Of a stretch of DNA of 64,000 bases, positions 36,102 to 46,870 are shown piece by piece. The first letter of the stretch is position 1. Each line of letters starts with the position of its first letter. The translations under genes and the position numbers were made by a program. Below the pieces are notes generated by a model. That model made no database searches. It saw nothing but the letters and a program-made list of their open reading frames with translations, and was not told where the DNA came from. The stretch comes from Colocasia esculenta (lineage: Eukaryota > Streptophyta > Magnoliopsida > Alismatales > Araceae): contig CM024753.1 in the NCBI GenBank assembly GCA_014218235.1, forward strand, positions 184,674,348 through 184,738,347, given 5' to 3'.

Positions 36102-39069
36102 TGTTTTCATTTCAGGGTAACCTTCGAGCATCCAAATGGTATTTGGATAGTGGGTGCTCAAGGCACATGTCAGGAAATAAAAGATTATTCTCTCATCTAG
36201 AAGCTGAAGAAGGAACAGTCACCTATGGAGACAATGGGAAAGGGACTGTTATTGAGAGTGGATCTGTTGGCAACAACAACAAAACTATTATTGAAGATGT
36301 TCTATGTGTCAAAGGTCCGAAGCATAACCTTATAAGTATCAGCCAACTATGTGACAAGGGACACCAAATCAAATTTCAAGAATCCAAGTGCAGCATTATA
36401 AAGGATGGAGCAGTTATCTTTGAAGCTAACAGAGAAAAGAATCTATATGTATTGTACCTTGAAGAACTCAAAGATCAAGACGTTTGTTTAGCAGCCAGCA
36501 AAGAGCAGTCAACTGAGCTATGGCACAGAAGATTGGGCCACTGCAGTTTGGATGGCATGAACAAGCTCAGAAAGAGAAGTCTTGTGGAAGGTCTGCCAAA
36601 GGTCAGCACTAAAATGGATGGTATCTGCAGACCGTGTGTAAAAGGGAAGCACACTAAGAGTTCCTTCAAGTCAAAGACTATGGTAACCACCTCTAAACCA
36701 TTAGAACTCCTTCACATAGATTTGTTTGGGCCAATGAGGACCACAAGTCTTGGAGGAAAGAGTTTCGATTTCGTAATAGTGGATGATTACTCCAGATTCA
36801 TATGGGTGTCATTCTTGGAACACAAAGATGACACATTTGACTGTTTTGTAAGTTTCAGTAGAAAGGTGCAAAGAGACAAGAAGTACTGCATTGTTGGAAT
36901 CCGGTCAGATCATGGAGAAGAATTCCATAATGACAAATTTGCAAAATTCTGTAATGACCAAGGGATTGAGCACAACTTCTCAGCACTAAGGACACCACAG
37001 CAGAATGGAGTTGCTGAAAGAAAGAACAGAACTTTATTGGACATGGCAAGAACAATGCTGTCAGAATATGATTTGCCAAGATATTTTTGGGCCAAAGCAG
37101 TGAATACGGCAAGCTATATCATCAATAGGGTGATGATCAGGCCAATCCTAAAGAAGACTGCCTATGAGTTGTACAAGAGAAAGAAGCCAAAGATCAATCA
37201 CTTTAGAACTTTTGGATGTCCATCCTTCATTCACAACAACGGCAAAAGACACATTGGTAAGTTGGATGCCAAATCAGATGAAGGCATCTTCATGGGGTAT
37301 GTTTCTAAACCTAAATGTTATAGAGTATTTAATAAGCGTACACTATTGATAGAGCAATCTGTGCACATTATCTTTGATGAAACTAACCCTTCCTTGAGAA
37401 AGGAAGAAGATAGTGACATTGATGATGCAGATGATCTGTCCAAGAAGTTAAAGAACACATCAATTGAGGACAAGGAAGATCCACCTCTGGAAGACCTGCA
37501 ACAAACAGACATTGAACATGAAAATCTTCCAAAGGAATGGAGATACAAGAAAGATCACCCACCTGAAAACATCATTGGTGATCCAACTGTAGGGGTAAGA
37601 ACAAGAGGTAATGTAATTCCTTGTGATTACCTAGCTTTTGTTTCTCAAATAGAGCCTAGGACAGTCAATGAAGCTCTTACTGATGAATCTTGGATTTTAG
37701 CCATGCAAGATGAACTGAATCAGTTCAAGAGAAACCATGTATGGTCACTTGTTCTTAGACCATCAGATCATCCAGTTATTGGCACCAAATGGGTGTTCAG
37801 AAATAAATTGGATGAAACTGGTGTGATCTTAAGAAATAAGGCCAGGTTGGTAGCTCAAGGCTATTCCCAAAAGGAAGGCATAGATTTCGATGAAACCTAT
37901 GCACCTGTAGCTAGACTTGAGGCTATTAGAATCTTACTTGCATATGCATCTGCTCTAGATTTAAAATTATTTCAAATGATGTCAAATCCACATTTTTAAA
38001 TGGCTTTATTAAAGAGGAAGTTTATGTGAACAACCTCCGGGTTTTGATGACACAGAATTTCCTAATCATGTCTTTAGATTACATAAAGCTTTATATGGTT
38101 TGAAACAAGCACCTAGGGCTGGTATGAAAGGCTTAGCTCATTTTTACTGAACCATGGTTTCACTAGAGGTCAAGTAGATAGTACATTGTTCATCAAATCC
38201 AAAGTTAAACACATATTACTTGTGCAAATTTATGTAGATGATATAATTTTTGGATCTACTGATGAATCTCTTTGCAAGTATTTTGAAAAGTTAATGCAGG
38301 GAGAATTCGAAATAAGCATGATGGGGGAGCTCAACTATTTCCTTGGACTACAAATTAAGCAAGGAAAAGATGGCACCCACATCTGTCAAGCTAAATACAC
38401 CAAGGAGCTCTTTAAAAAGTTTGGATTCGAAAATGCCAAGCCACTGTCAACACCTGTGAGTACATCAACAAGGATGGACAGTGACAAGGATGGTAAGAAT
38501 GTAGATCAAAAGATCTACAGAGGTATGATAGGTTCTTTACTTTACTTAACAGCTAACAGACCTGATATTTTATTTAGTGTATGTATGTGTGCTAGATACC
38601 AAGCAGATCCTAAAAATCTCATCTAATTTCAGTTAAAAGAATCTTTAGATACTTATCCAGAACTCATGATCTAGGTATATGGTATCCAAAATCATGTGAA
38701 GTCAATTTAGTAGGATACTCTGATGCTGACTATGCTGGATGCAAAATAGATAGAAAAAGCACCAGTGGTTGTTGTCAATTCCTTGCAGGATGTCTGATAT
38801 CCTGGTCCTCCAAGAAGCAGAATTCAGTAGCACTATCGACAGCTCAAGTCAATCCCACTGCTATAAACTTAACCAAGAATCCAGTACAGCACTCAAGGAC
38901 CAAACACATTGAGGTTAGATATCATTTTATTCGTGATCATGTAGCTAATGGTAATATAGAAATTTCTTTCATTGATACAAATAATCAGTTAGCAGACATC
39001 TTCACAAAAGCCTTACCCGAAGATAGGTTTACTTCTCTCAGAAGGGAATTGGGCATGTGCAAATTGTGA
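36101..39069 (+). pseudogene. Broken pol of Copia1 (protease, integrase, RT, RNase H)
   Basis: The first 632 codons (36101-37999) are open. They contain the protease (D16 in LDSGCSRHMSG), the integrase zinc finger (H142, H147, C176, C179), the integrase core with D207, D270 and E306 (D-X62-D-X35-E), and the start of RT with KARLVAQGYSQ. Single-base deletions near 37978, 38028 and 38121 then shift the frame. The rest of RT is in 38186-38626 with the catalytic YVDD at 38231-38242. RNase H (about 38640-39069) keeps GYSDADYAG and ends MCKL, but lacks some 45 codons between ALSTA and AINLTKNP (near 38850), which removes catalytic residues. The copy is dead. Pol is in the -1 frame relative to gag. 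Confidence 0.92.
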
Positions 39070-39491
39070 AAGATTTATTTGCTAAACCTGATATATTAAT
39101 TTTCAGAGCTTAAATTAATTATTGTCCTTTAAAGTGAGCAAAATATCTCAATTATCTCTCATTTATTCTATCTGGCGTAAATACTCCTATCGGTTTGTTA
39201 TTTGTAACTCTTTATTTCTTTCAAATTGGAGCTTTGTCGTTTTCCGCCATAAGGGTACATCCCATTTCAAAAAGCTTTTATTCTTTATTTCACAAATCCC
39301 AGAATCTGTGTGGAAACGATTCCTCTTCCCTCTTTATCTCTTTCGTCCTCTTGCCTAAGGCGATACCCTATCGACCCCGGCATCGACTTTCCTCAGATTT
39401 GAAGCCTTCAACCTCTCCCGCCAGAAATTTCTTGAGGGGTTCTTCCTCAATCACCCTTCCAGTCCTTCAGAACCTTTCCCTGCTAGATTCC

Positions 39492-42400
39492 ATGGCCTCT
39501 ACAACCATTTCTGGCACCGTTGGGAGCTACGAAGCTGCGTTCCTCACCGCAGATCAGCAAGCTAGGTTCGCGTCAGTCAAGGCTAAGCTTTGTGGTCACA
39601 AGGCAGTAGATTTGGCAGACCTGGAGAAGAATGGCATGGGCAGTTTAGTTGAAGCTCTGCAAAAGTTAAAATGGACGAAGATTGCAACCCTGTCTGAAGT
39701 AATTTATCTGTATCTTGTGAAAGCCTTTTATGTTTGTTTGAAGACTGAGGCAAATGGGACCTTGACATCCATGGTCAAGGGTACCCAGATCAGGATCACC
39801 AGGGACTTGTTAGCCACTCTGTTTGAAGTCTCCACCACTGGTCACAGTGGAGTCCACTCTGTGGACACTCAAGTCAAGGGGCTAGGGATTATTGGTCCAG
39901 ATTTCAGGCTGAAGGATGGGAAGCTGGATATCAACCAGCTTAGTGTGTTTAATCGGTTATTGCACTTCATTATTTGTCAGATTATTGTTCCTAGGAGTGC
40001 ATCTTTCTCTACCTGCGCCAGGGCAGATTCTGACCTGATGTTCTGGGCCATCCAGAACCAGGAAATTAACACTGCAGAATTAATAATTGGGAGGATGAAG
40101 TTTTCCAGTTCTCAGGTGTGGGACACCAAGAGTAAGTTGAATATCTCACTAACTTATGCCCATCTCTTGACAAGAATTTTCCAGCGTTTTGGCATTAGCG
40201 TATTTGGTGATGTTTCTGAGAAAATGGGCCAAGCCATAAGGTCCAGAAATTTGAGAAAAAGTGGTTTTCAGTTGTGAATAATGTATGGTCAAAGACTGGT
40301 GCAGTTGAGGGTGAAGCCATCATTGGTGAAGCCCAAGAGGACCAAGAACCAGTAGCAGAAGCAGCAGCAGTGGTTGAGCCAGAAGAAGCAGCCATTGATC
40401 AAGCAGTTCCAGCAGCAGCAACAGAGGAAGAAGCCAGCAGAAGGATTGAGGACATTCCTTCTGACTTCATTGAGCCCTTTGGGCAATCTCCAGGGGATCC
40501 TCTTCCATCTTCCCAAGTAGCCACTCTACTTAGGAATGCACTGGACTCCATTTCTCAGGAGGAGCAAGTTGCAAGTGAATCTCTTGTAGAAGAATCTGTG
40601 GCCGAAGGCCACACTGAAAAAATGGTCATAGAAGAAGCTCCAAGCCAGCAGGAGCACGTATCAGTTCAAGTAGATGCAGTAATGGAAGATGCTCCCATTG
40701 AGGGGGAGCATTCAGTAGCAGAGGATATTCAGGGAGAAAGTGTTATGGCATCAGGCCACACTAAAGTTCCTTCAGAAGACCTCCCAGTCCAATCCGCAGC
40801 AGCAGCTCAATCCAATGTTCCTATGGAGTTTGTGGCTGAAGAAGAAGAAGTTAGTGTTGAAAAGGGCAGTGAGACTCAGGGGGAGGGAAATCAAAACCCC
40901 CCAGAAAATCAGTTCAGAGAAGGAGAAACTGCAAGCTCCTCAGACTCTGAAGATGATGATGGTGATCTTCAGGCACCTGTGGACCAAGCAAGGGAGAAAG
41001 GAAAGGAAGTTCCTCTCATTGCGGATACTCCATATCAGAGGTCCCGGAGTCAGAAAATTGTAATACATTTGAAGCCTGTGATAGAGAGGTTGGATGCTCA
41101 AGGAGAAATCTTATGCTCATTGCAATCTGATGTAAACTCCATATTCATGAGCCAGGCATCAGCCACCAAAGAGCTATCCCAAGTAAGAAATGCTATGAAA
41201 TGGTTCAACAAGGAAATGGGAAGCATGAAGTCCATGCTCTCTGAGATTTTGAAGGTAGTTGGAGCTCAAGCTCCTCCTCCCCCTCCAGCTCAGCCTTCTA
41301 AAGGAAATGAAGAAGAGGTTGCCAGGCCATCAGGGCCATTAGATCAAGAGTCTAGGCCTTCAGGGCCAGAAATTGTTTCTCAGGCAACAGCTGTAGAGTC
41401 TGGGCCATCAGGGCCAGAAATTGTTTCTCCGGCAGCAGCCGTGGAGTCTGGGCCTTCAGGGCCATCAGATCAAGGATCAGGGCCATCAGGGCCAGTTGGG
41501 TCTGAGCAAATTTTGGCAGAAGAAGCAACAGTCGCTCTAGAGCCCCCAACTCCTTCACCTACTCAGACACCTGCTCCTTCCTCTCCACCTTTGGCCTCCA
41601 CTGCTCCACTTGCTCCTCAACCCTTCAAGCAACCTCAACCCAGAACCATCTCCTCTCCTACCCCATTTCCCACACATTCCTCTTCACCTCCTGTCTCTCA
41701 CATTTCTCCACCTCCTCCTCTTAGTGAGGTTCCTCCAGCATCTTCAGCTGGAGCCTCCTCCTCCTCTGGTCCCTCATTCTTTAGACCCTCTGAACCTACC
41801 TCTTCCAACCCACATTCTCTCCTTCATCCTAATCCTCCTCCCTCCTTCATTACAATCATTCCAGAGGGAGCTCAGATTGATGGTCCCTACCTTAGGGCCA
41901 TCAAGGATGAGTTTGAGGAAGCCATTCTCCGATCTGTCCTCAAGGTTGGAGAACATATTCATGGGACAGACTCTTCTAGTCCTGTCCATAAGAAAAGAAA
42001 AACCTCCTCTTTTTCTAACTCCTCTTCAGTTTTGTATCCTCCTCTATGGTTTTCACTGACAGAGGTCACCAAGAATAGACCTCTTTACAGGGAATTCCTC
42101 TCTAAGGTGGTTTTTGCTTCTATCTTCAATCTTCCTCATCAGAATCTCACAGACTATCTAAACACCATCTTACCTTACACTTCTCTTTCCAAATTCCTCA
42201 AAACTAAAATCTTTTCTTCAGCTGAATCCCAAACTAAGAAAAATGGGGTCGCTCAAATAAAGCTCTCTACAATAAGTTTTTACTTGCCAAATCTGCCAGA
42301 TTCCCTCCTAGGGACCATACCCTAACCTTGTCTGAATGGTTCCTGATCCACCACAAGGACTCCTGGGCCCCGTTCATTCAGAAGGAGATAAAGCTGATCA

Positions 42401-42578
42401 GGCACTTCAAGATGTTTAATGATTATCGATATCTTCATCGTTGCCTGAAGTCCAGTTGGGTCAGTTCCGGCAGGCCATCCAAAGTCTTGGCTCCTCTCGT
42501 AGCACTGAAGCTATCCAAGTAGACTTTGCCACTCTTCAATTGCCTGAGGCTACCTTCCTTCCCCCTCCCACTCTCTAA
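39492..42578 (+). pseudogene. Env-like ORF of a Sirevirus-type element, frameshifted
   Basis: The likely ATG at 39492 starts MASTTISGTVGSYEAAFL; the frame is open further upstream to 39195, but that part reads as leader. Part 1 (to about 40260) is a folded-looking domain of a kind often labelled 'putative plant transposon protein' in plant proteomes. Part 2 (to 42325) is acidic and Glu/Ala-rich, then Pro/Ser-rich with SGPSGPEIVS-type repeats (41340-41510), a nuclear-localisation-like KKRKTS near residue 575, and a C-terminal domain. Frame changes near 40260, 42240 and 42440 break it; the last frame ends with TAA at 42576-42578. 'Env-like' is the label used for the ORF at this place in SIRE1-type elements. 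I see no signal peptide or strong membrane segment, so an envelope role is unproven. Confidence 0.7.
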
Positions 42579-42580
42579 TA

Positions 42581-43189
42581 ATGGATTCCTCTGTAGGCTC
42601 AATCATTTTTGAGCGTTTTGCCAGAGTCATGGGCAGAATTAAGGTCCAGAAGGGGTATCTGGTGGCTTTCCACAGATTCCTGTTTCGAGAGTATCACCAG
42701 GGCCATGTCAGTGCTGAAGTTCTTGCTCCTGCCCTGTCAGAATGTGAAAGATTGAACCCTAAAGATTGGATCAGATTCTATCCTCTCTCCGCACAACAAC
42801 TTTCTGATCTGAATGAATCTCGTGCCAGGGTTGGTGAACCTCTCATCTCAGAAGCTACTTTCCTGGATATGAACTCCATATACCTTGTCAATGATCCCTA
42901 TCTCACTTGGGTTGAAAGGTACAAGGTTTATGTAGCCATGCGCCAGGATATGAAGCACAAGCAGATATTCTACCCTGTCACTCTAGATCAGTTTCTTGCT
43001 TGTGCCAGTTTTGCAAAAGTCAGCTTCTTTAAAATGGATTTGGATCGTGATTCCTATGCAGATTTCCTTGAGAAGCAGTTGGCCCTTCATCTCCGTAGGA
43101 TGGCTCCCTCTATGGGACCAACCTATTCCGTATCTCTTGGGGTTTTCAAGCCATTTTTTGAGAAGCAGGAAGAGCAGGCCTGGAGATAA
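42581..43189 (+). CDS. Intact 202-aa ORF of unknown function after the env-like ORF
   Basis: The ATG is two bases after the stop of the env-like frame (TAATAATGG), so translation by reinitiation is conceivable. The frame is fully open, unlike every other gene of Copia1. The protein begins MDSSVGSIIFERFARVMG and has no signal peptide, membrane span, zinc finger or enzyme motif that I recognise. It is rich in aromatic and charged residues, with helix-like stretches (WVERYKVYVAMRQDMK near 110-125; SYADFLEKQLALHLRRM near 155-175). It ends 138 bp before the first PPT. It may be a separate accessory protein, or the C-terminal part of the env-like protein cut off by an ancestral frame change. An open frame in a decayed element could also be chance survival. 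Confidence 0.6.
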   Translation: MDSSVGSIIFERFARVMGRIKVQKGYLVAFHRFLFREYHQGHVSAEVLAPALSECERLNPKDWIRFYPLSAQQLSDLNESRARVGEPLISEATFLDMNSIYLVNDPYLTWVERYKVYVAMRQDMKHKQIFYPVTLDQFLACASFAKVSFFKMDLDRDSYADFLEKQLALHLRRMAPSMGPTYSVSLGVFKPFFEKQEEQAWR

Positions 43190-43327
43190 TTTCTCATTAT
43201 GCCTCTCTCTTGTCCCCTGCTCATTATCTCTCCGTACCTTCTCAAAATTAATACATACTCTCTTTGTGCTCTTTACTTTTTCTTTTCTCTTCTTTGTCTC
43301 AGTCCTATTTTCTTTTTGCTTAATGAC

Positions 43328-43461
43328 AAAAAGGGGGAACTATTGCAAGCTCTGAAATACATATGGTGAGCTATTGCAAACAATTTCAGAATTTAAATGT
43401 AAACTTATCTGTGCTATTTACTGAAGTTTATTGAAGTTTTGTCATCACCAAAAGGGGGAGA
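43328..43461 (+). other. Duplicated polypurine tract of Copia1
   Basis: AAAAAGGGGGAA at 43328-43339 and AAAAGGGGGAGA at 43450-43461; the second touches the 3' LTR. More than one PPT-like tract before the 3' LTR is a described feature of Sireviruses. Confidence 0.8.
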
Positions 43462-43462
43462 T

Positions 43463-45616
43463 TGATGAACAGTCTATCCCCATGTAATTTAATTTAATCT
43501 CATTTCTATTTTGGTGATTAACAAAACCATGTTATGTTGATAATTATCAAACCCTTGATTAAGGTCACTAACCTATTTTCTATAAGTCTTGAGCACAGGA
43601 AATATAACAAGGAAAATCAAGCCAAATTGGTAAGTATTATTCTTACTGAAGCAACATTAAGATCAAGTATGATATTTCTCTAAGTACACATCGGTTTCTT
43701 TTATAAATATGACGACTACAGTAGAACTGTAACAATTTCCTCATAACGGTTTCATAAGTGCCTTATCAATTTCTTCATAGAATGAAACATCGTTTGAATT
43801 CAAAAGAAATTGTTCTCGTAACGACTTGCTTTCATAACGATTCCTTTAGTCATCATGACGACTTGCTCTGGTAACGATTCCTTTAGTTATCGTAACGACT
43901 TGCTTTCGTAACGATTCCTTTAGTCATCGTAACGACTTACTCTCGTAACGATTCCTTTAGTCATCATAACGACTTGCTATCGTAACGATTCCTTTAGTCA
44001 CCGTAACGACTTGCTCTCGTAACGATTCCTTTAGTCATCATAATGACTTGCCTTCGTAACGATTCCTTTAGTCATCGCAACGATTTGCTATCGTAACGAT
44101 TCCTTTAGTTATCATAACGATTTGCTTATCGCAACGATTTCTTCAGACGTCGCAACGATTTACTATCGTAACGATTCCTTTAGTTATCGCAACGATTTGC
44201 TATCATAACGATTCCTTTAGTTATCGTAACGATTTGCTTATCGCAACGATTTATTCAGACGTCGTAACGATTTGCTTATCGCAACGATTGCTTCAGATAT
44301 TATAACGATTTGCTTTGAGCATCGACTTCTTAAGTAATCGTAAAGATTTCTTTGGTTCTCATAATGATTTGCTTTGCGCATTGACTTCTTAAGTAATCAT
44401 AATGATTTCCTTAATGATCACAACGATTCTTTCACATCTCACAACGATTTGCTGTTTGGTTGCATAACAATTTCATAAGTCATAAATGCATCAATTTCAT
44501 ATCAATCAACTTGACATATGACTTATCCTTTCAACGGGTTGAATAGTCAAAGTCTTCGCACATATTCTTCTGTCAGCTGTGCATTTAATGAAGACTGAAC
44601 GTATATCTGCATGCATGCAGATGATATCGTCCATTATCGTGTCTATTCTTTATGCACCTTTTAGAACAGCAGAATAGAATTACTATTTTGATGAATATTC
44701 ACACTAACGTTGACTGACAACAAGAGACAGTTCAGCTGTCTATCATTCTAGCTTGCTTTGTGTGCAGGTCCTAGTCAGCTATTCATCTCACAACAATTGG
44801 ACCTTGTAGAAGCCAAAGGATACTTCAGAAGATCCTATCTCTTTGCATGCACAAATGGATAAAGGACTGTTGACTGGAAGCTTCCAAGTGCCACTCAGTC
44901 TAATGTTCACCAAAAGCTAGAGGCAACGGATACTTCAATGTTTAGATTTCAAATTGAAGCTATATATTGAAGAAAGGAGCTCCAGAAGAAGATATACACA
45001 TAGACAGAGAACGACAGTCATAGAAAACTCTCTGATCATTATGTCTTCTACGAGTTCGCAAGAAAGAGCCAAGCCTCATTCCATTAGATTAGCTCTTTGC
45101 TCTCTGCATTGTTTGTAGATTTTTGAGAGAGCTTGTTTGGTTCTGAGAGTGAGCTTTTGTTTATAGATCTCATTGCTCTCAGTCCCTTGCTTCAGATCTT
45201 GGCTTATCAAAGCTTGATCTAGGGGCTTAATCTCCTGCTTACTTGTTTCTGTGTGTGTTCCCTTCTGTTGAGAAGGAAGACCTGGTGGGGTATCCAGGGT
45301 GTTGTTCCTCTTCGGACTGTGAAGAGAAGACCAGCTGGGCTGGGTGTTGTAGTGTCCATAGGGGGACTATACCCTAGTTAGTGAAATCTGAGTTGCTGCT
45401 CAGGGACTGGACGTAGGACTCCTGTGGAGAGGAGATCCAAACCAGGATACATCTTGTGTTGTGTGATTGTCTTCGTGTGATTGTTGTTTCTCTTTACTAA
45501 CACTAACAATCTTCAAAGTGTATTTCTCTGTGAACATTTTTAGTGAACAGGTATTAGCTGATAAGTTTTAAAGACCCATTCACCCCCCCCCCTCTGAGCT
45601 ACCTAACTGGGCAACA
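43463..45616 (+). repeat. 3' LTR of Copia1 (2154 bp)
   Basis: Starts TGATGAACAGTCTATCCCC, ends GGGCAACA, with the same array (43810-44480), TATA (44961-44967) and C-tract (45582-45592). It differs from the 5' LTR by scattered transitions, many at CpG sites in the array. Confidence 0.93.
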
Positions 45617-45999
45617 GAGCTCTCCTTTCAACGGTCTTCATGCACGTACAGAGAGAAGATCTTTTGTAATATCCTTTGGCTTCTATTTTGTCCGACATTG
45701 TATGACGAGTACTGTCCGAGACCTGCACGAATTATAAGCTTAAACAATAGACAGCTAAGCTATCTCTTGTTGTCAGTCAACGTTAGATTGATTTTATACA
45801 AAAATAGAAGTCCCATTCTGTTCTTCTAAAAAGATGTTTACAGAATAAGCATGAGAATAGAAGATATTGTCTGCATGCATGCAGTGATACGTTCAGTCTC
45901 CATAAATGCATGGTTGTCAGAGAGATATGCGTGAAGACTTTGACTTTTCAACGTTATATAAAAAAAAAATTAACTCAAAAATCAAATCGTTATAGTTCA

Positions 46000-46870
46000 T
46001 GAAATCATTATATGCATGACTTATGAAATCGTTATGCAAATGAGTTGATATTCATGTAAATTGTTGTGCACTCATAAGCAAACCGATGCACATATAAATC
46101 GTTATGCATTAATAACCAAATCGTTGTAGAGACAAATTGTTGTGACTCCATAAGCAAATCATTATGAACACGTCGTTATAATCAAATTGTAAAAGACAAT
46201 GTGAATGAATCGTTATTTGCCGTATCGAATCGTTACAGCGACCAAGTCGTTATGTAACTTGATGAATAGTTACAATAACAGAGTCGTTATGTAACTTATC
46301 GAATCGATACAAGGATCAAATCGTTATGATGGTATAGGCAAATCGTTAAGAACCAACTCATTACGAGCAAATCGTTGTTCTTTACTTAAGAAATCAATGT
46401 GAGATCAAATCATTGTTCTCACTTAAGAAATCGATGTGAGACCAAATCGTTGTTCTCACTTAACAAATCGATGTGAGACCAAATCGTTGTTCTCACTTAA
46501 CAAATCGATGTGAGATCAAATCGTTGTTCTCACTTAAGAAATCGATGTGAGATCAAATCGTTGTTCTCACTTAAGAAATCGATGTGAGACCAAATCGTTG
46601 TTCTCACTTAACAAATCGATGTGAGATCAAATCGTTGTTCTCACTTAAGAAATCGATATGAAAACAAATCGTTATGACCACTTAACGAATCGTTTCGCTC
46701 ACTTAAAAAATCATTGTGAGAGCAAATCGTTGCAATCACTTAACGAATCGTTGTGAGAGCAAATCGTTGCAATCACTTAACGAATATAACACATAGTGAA
46801 TCCTTGTAAGTATGAAATCATTATGGAACTAAGGAAATCGTTATGACTCTAGTAGAAATCGATGTATACT
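46000..46870. promoter_or_regulatory. 37-bp palindrome array of solo LTR H
   Basis: Seen on the plus strand as repeats of AAATCGTTGTTCTCACTTAA followed by a half-unit with ATCGATGTGAGA, total 37 bp, best preserved from about 46380 to 46670. It is the reverse orientation of the arrays in Copia1 and Copia2. ATCGAT replaces one half-motif here, so array units have been homogenised separately in this lineage. Confidence 0.75.

Larger units (their letters stand above)
32033..45616 (+). mobile_element. Copia1: 13.6-kb Sirevirus-like Ty1/copia element
   Basis: Ends are TGATGAACAG and GGGCAACA, with TSD GAGCT at 32028-32032 and 45617-45621. The order is LTR, PBS, gag with two zinc knuckles, pol (protease, integrase, RT, RNase H: the Copia order), env-like ORF, an extra ORF, duplicated PPT, LTR. 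Large size, a long post-pol coding region, C-tracts near the LTR ends, several PPT copies and U3 palindrome repeats are known marks of Sireviruses. Gag, pol and env-like are all broken; the last ORF is open. It sits in reverse orientation inside a solo LTR of its own family. Confidence 0.93.

Noticed and set aside
39195..39491. Upstream ATG at 39195 as the true start of the env-like ORF
   Set aside because: The segment reads as untranslated leader (hydrophobic and irregular); the ATG at 39492 starts the domain. It cannot be excluded without homologues.
46000..46870. Centromeric-type satellite
   Set aside because: The array lies inside solo LTR H at the place where Copia1 and Copia2 LTRs have their arrays, so it is part of the LTR.
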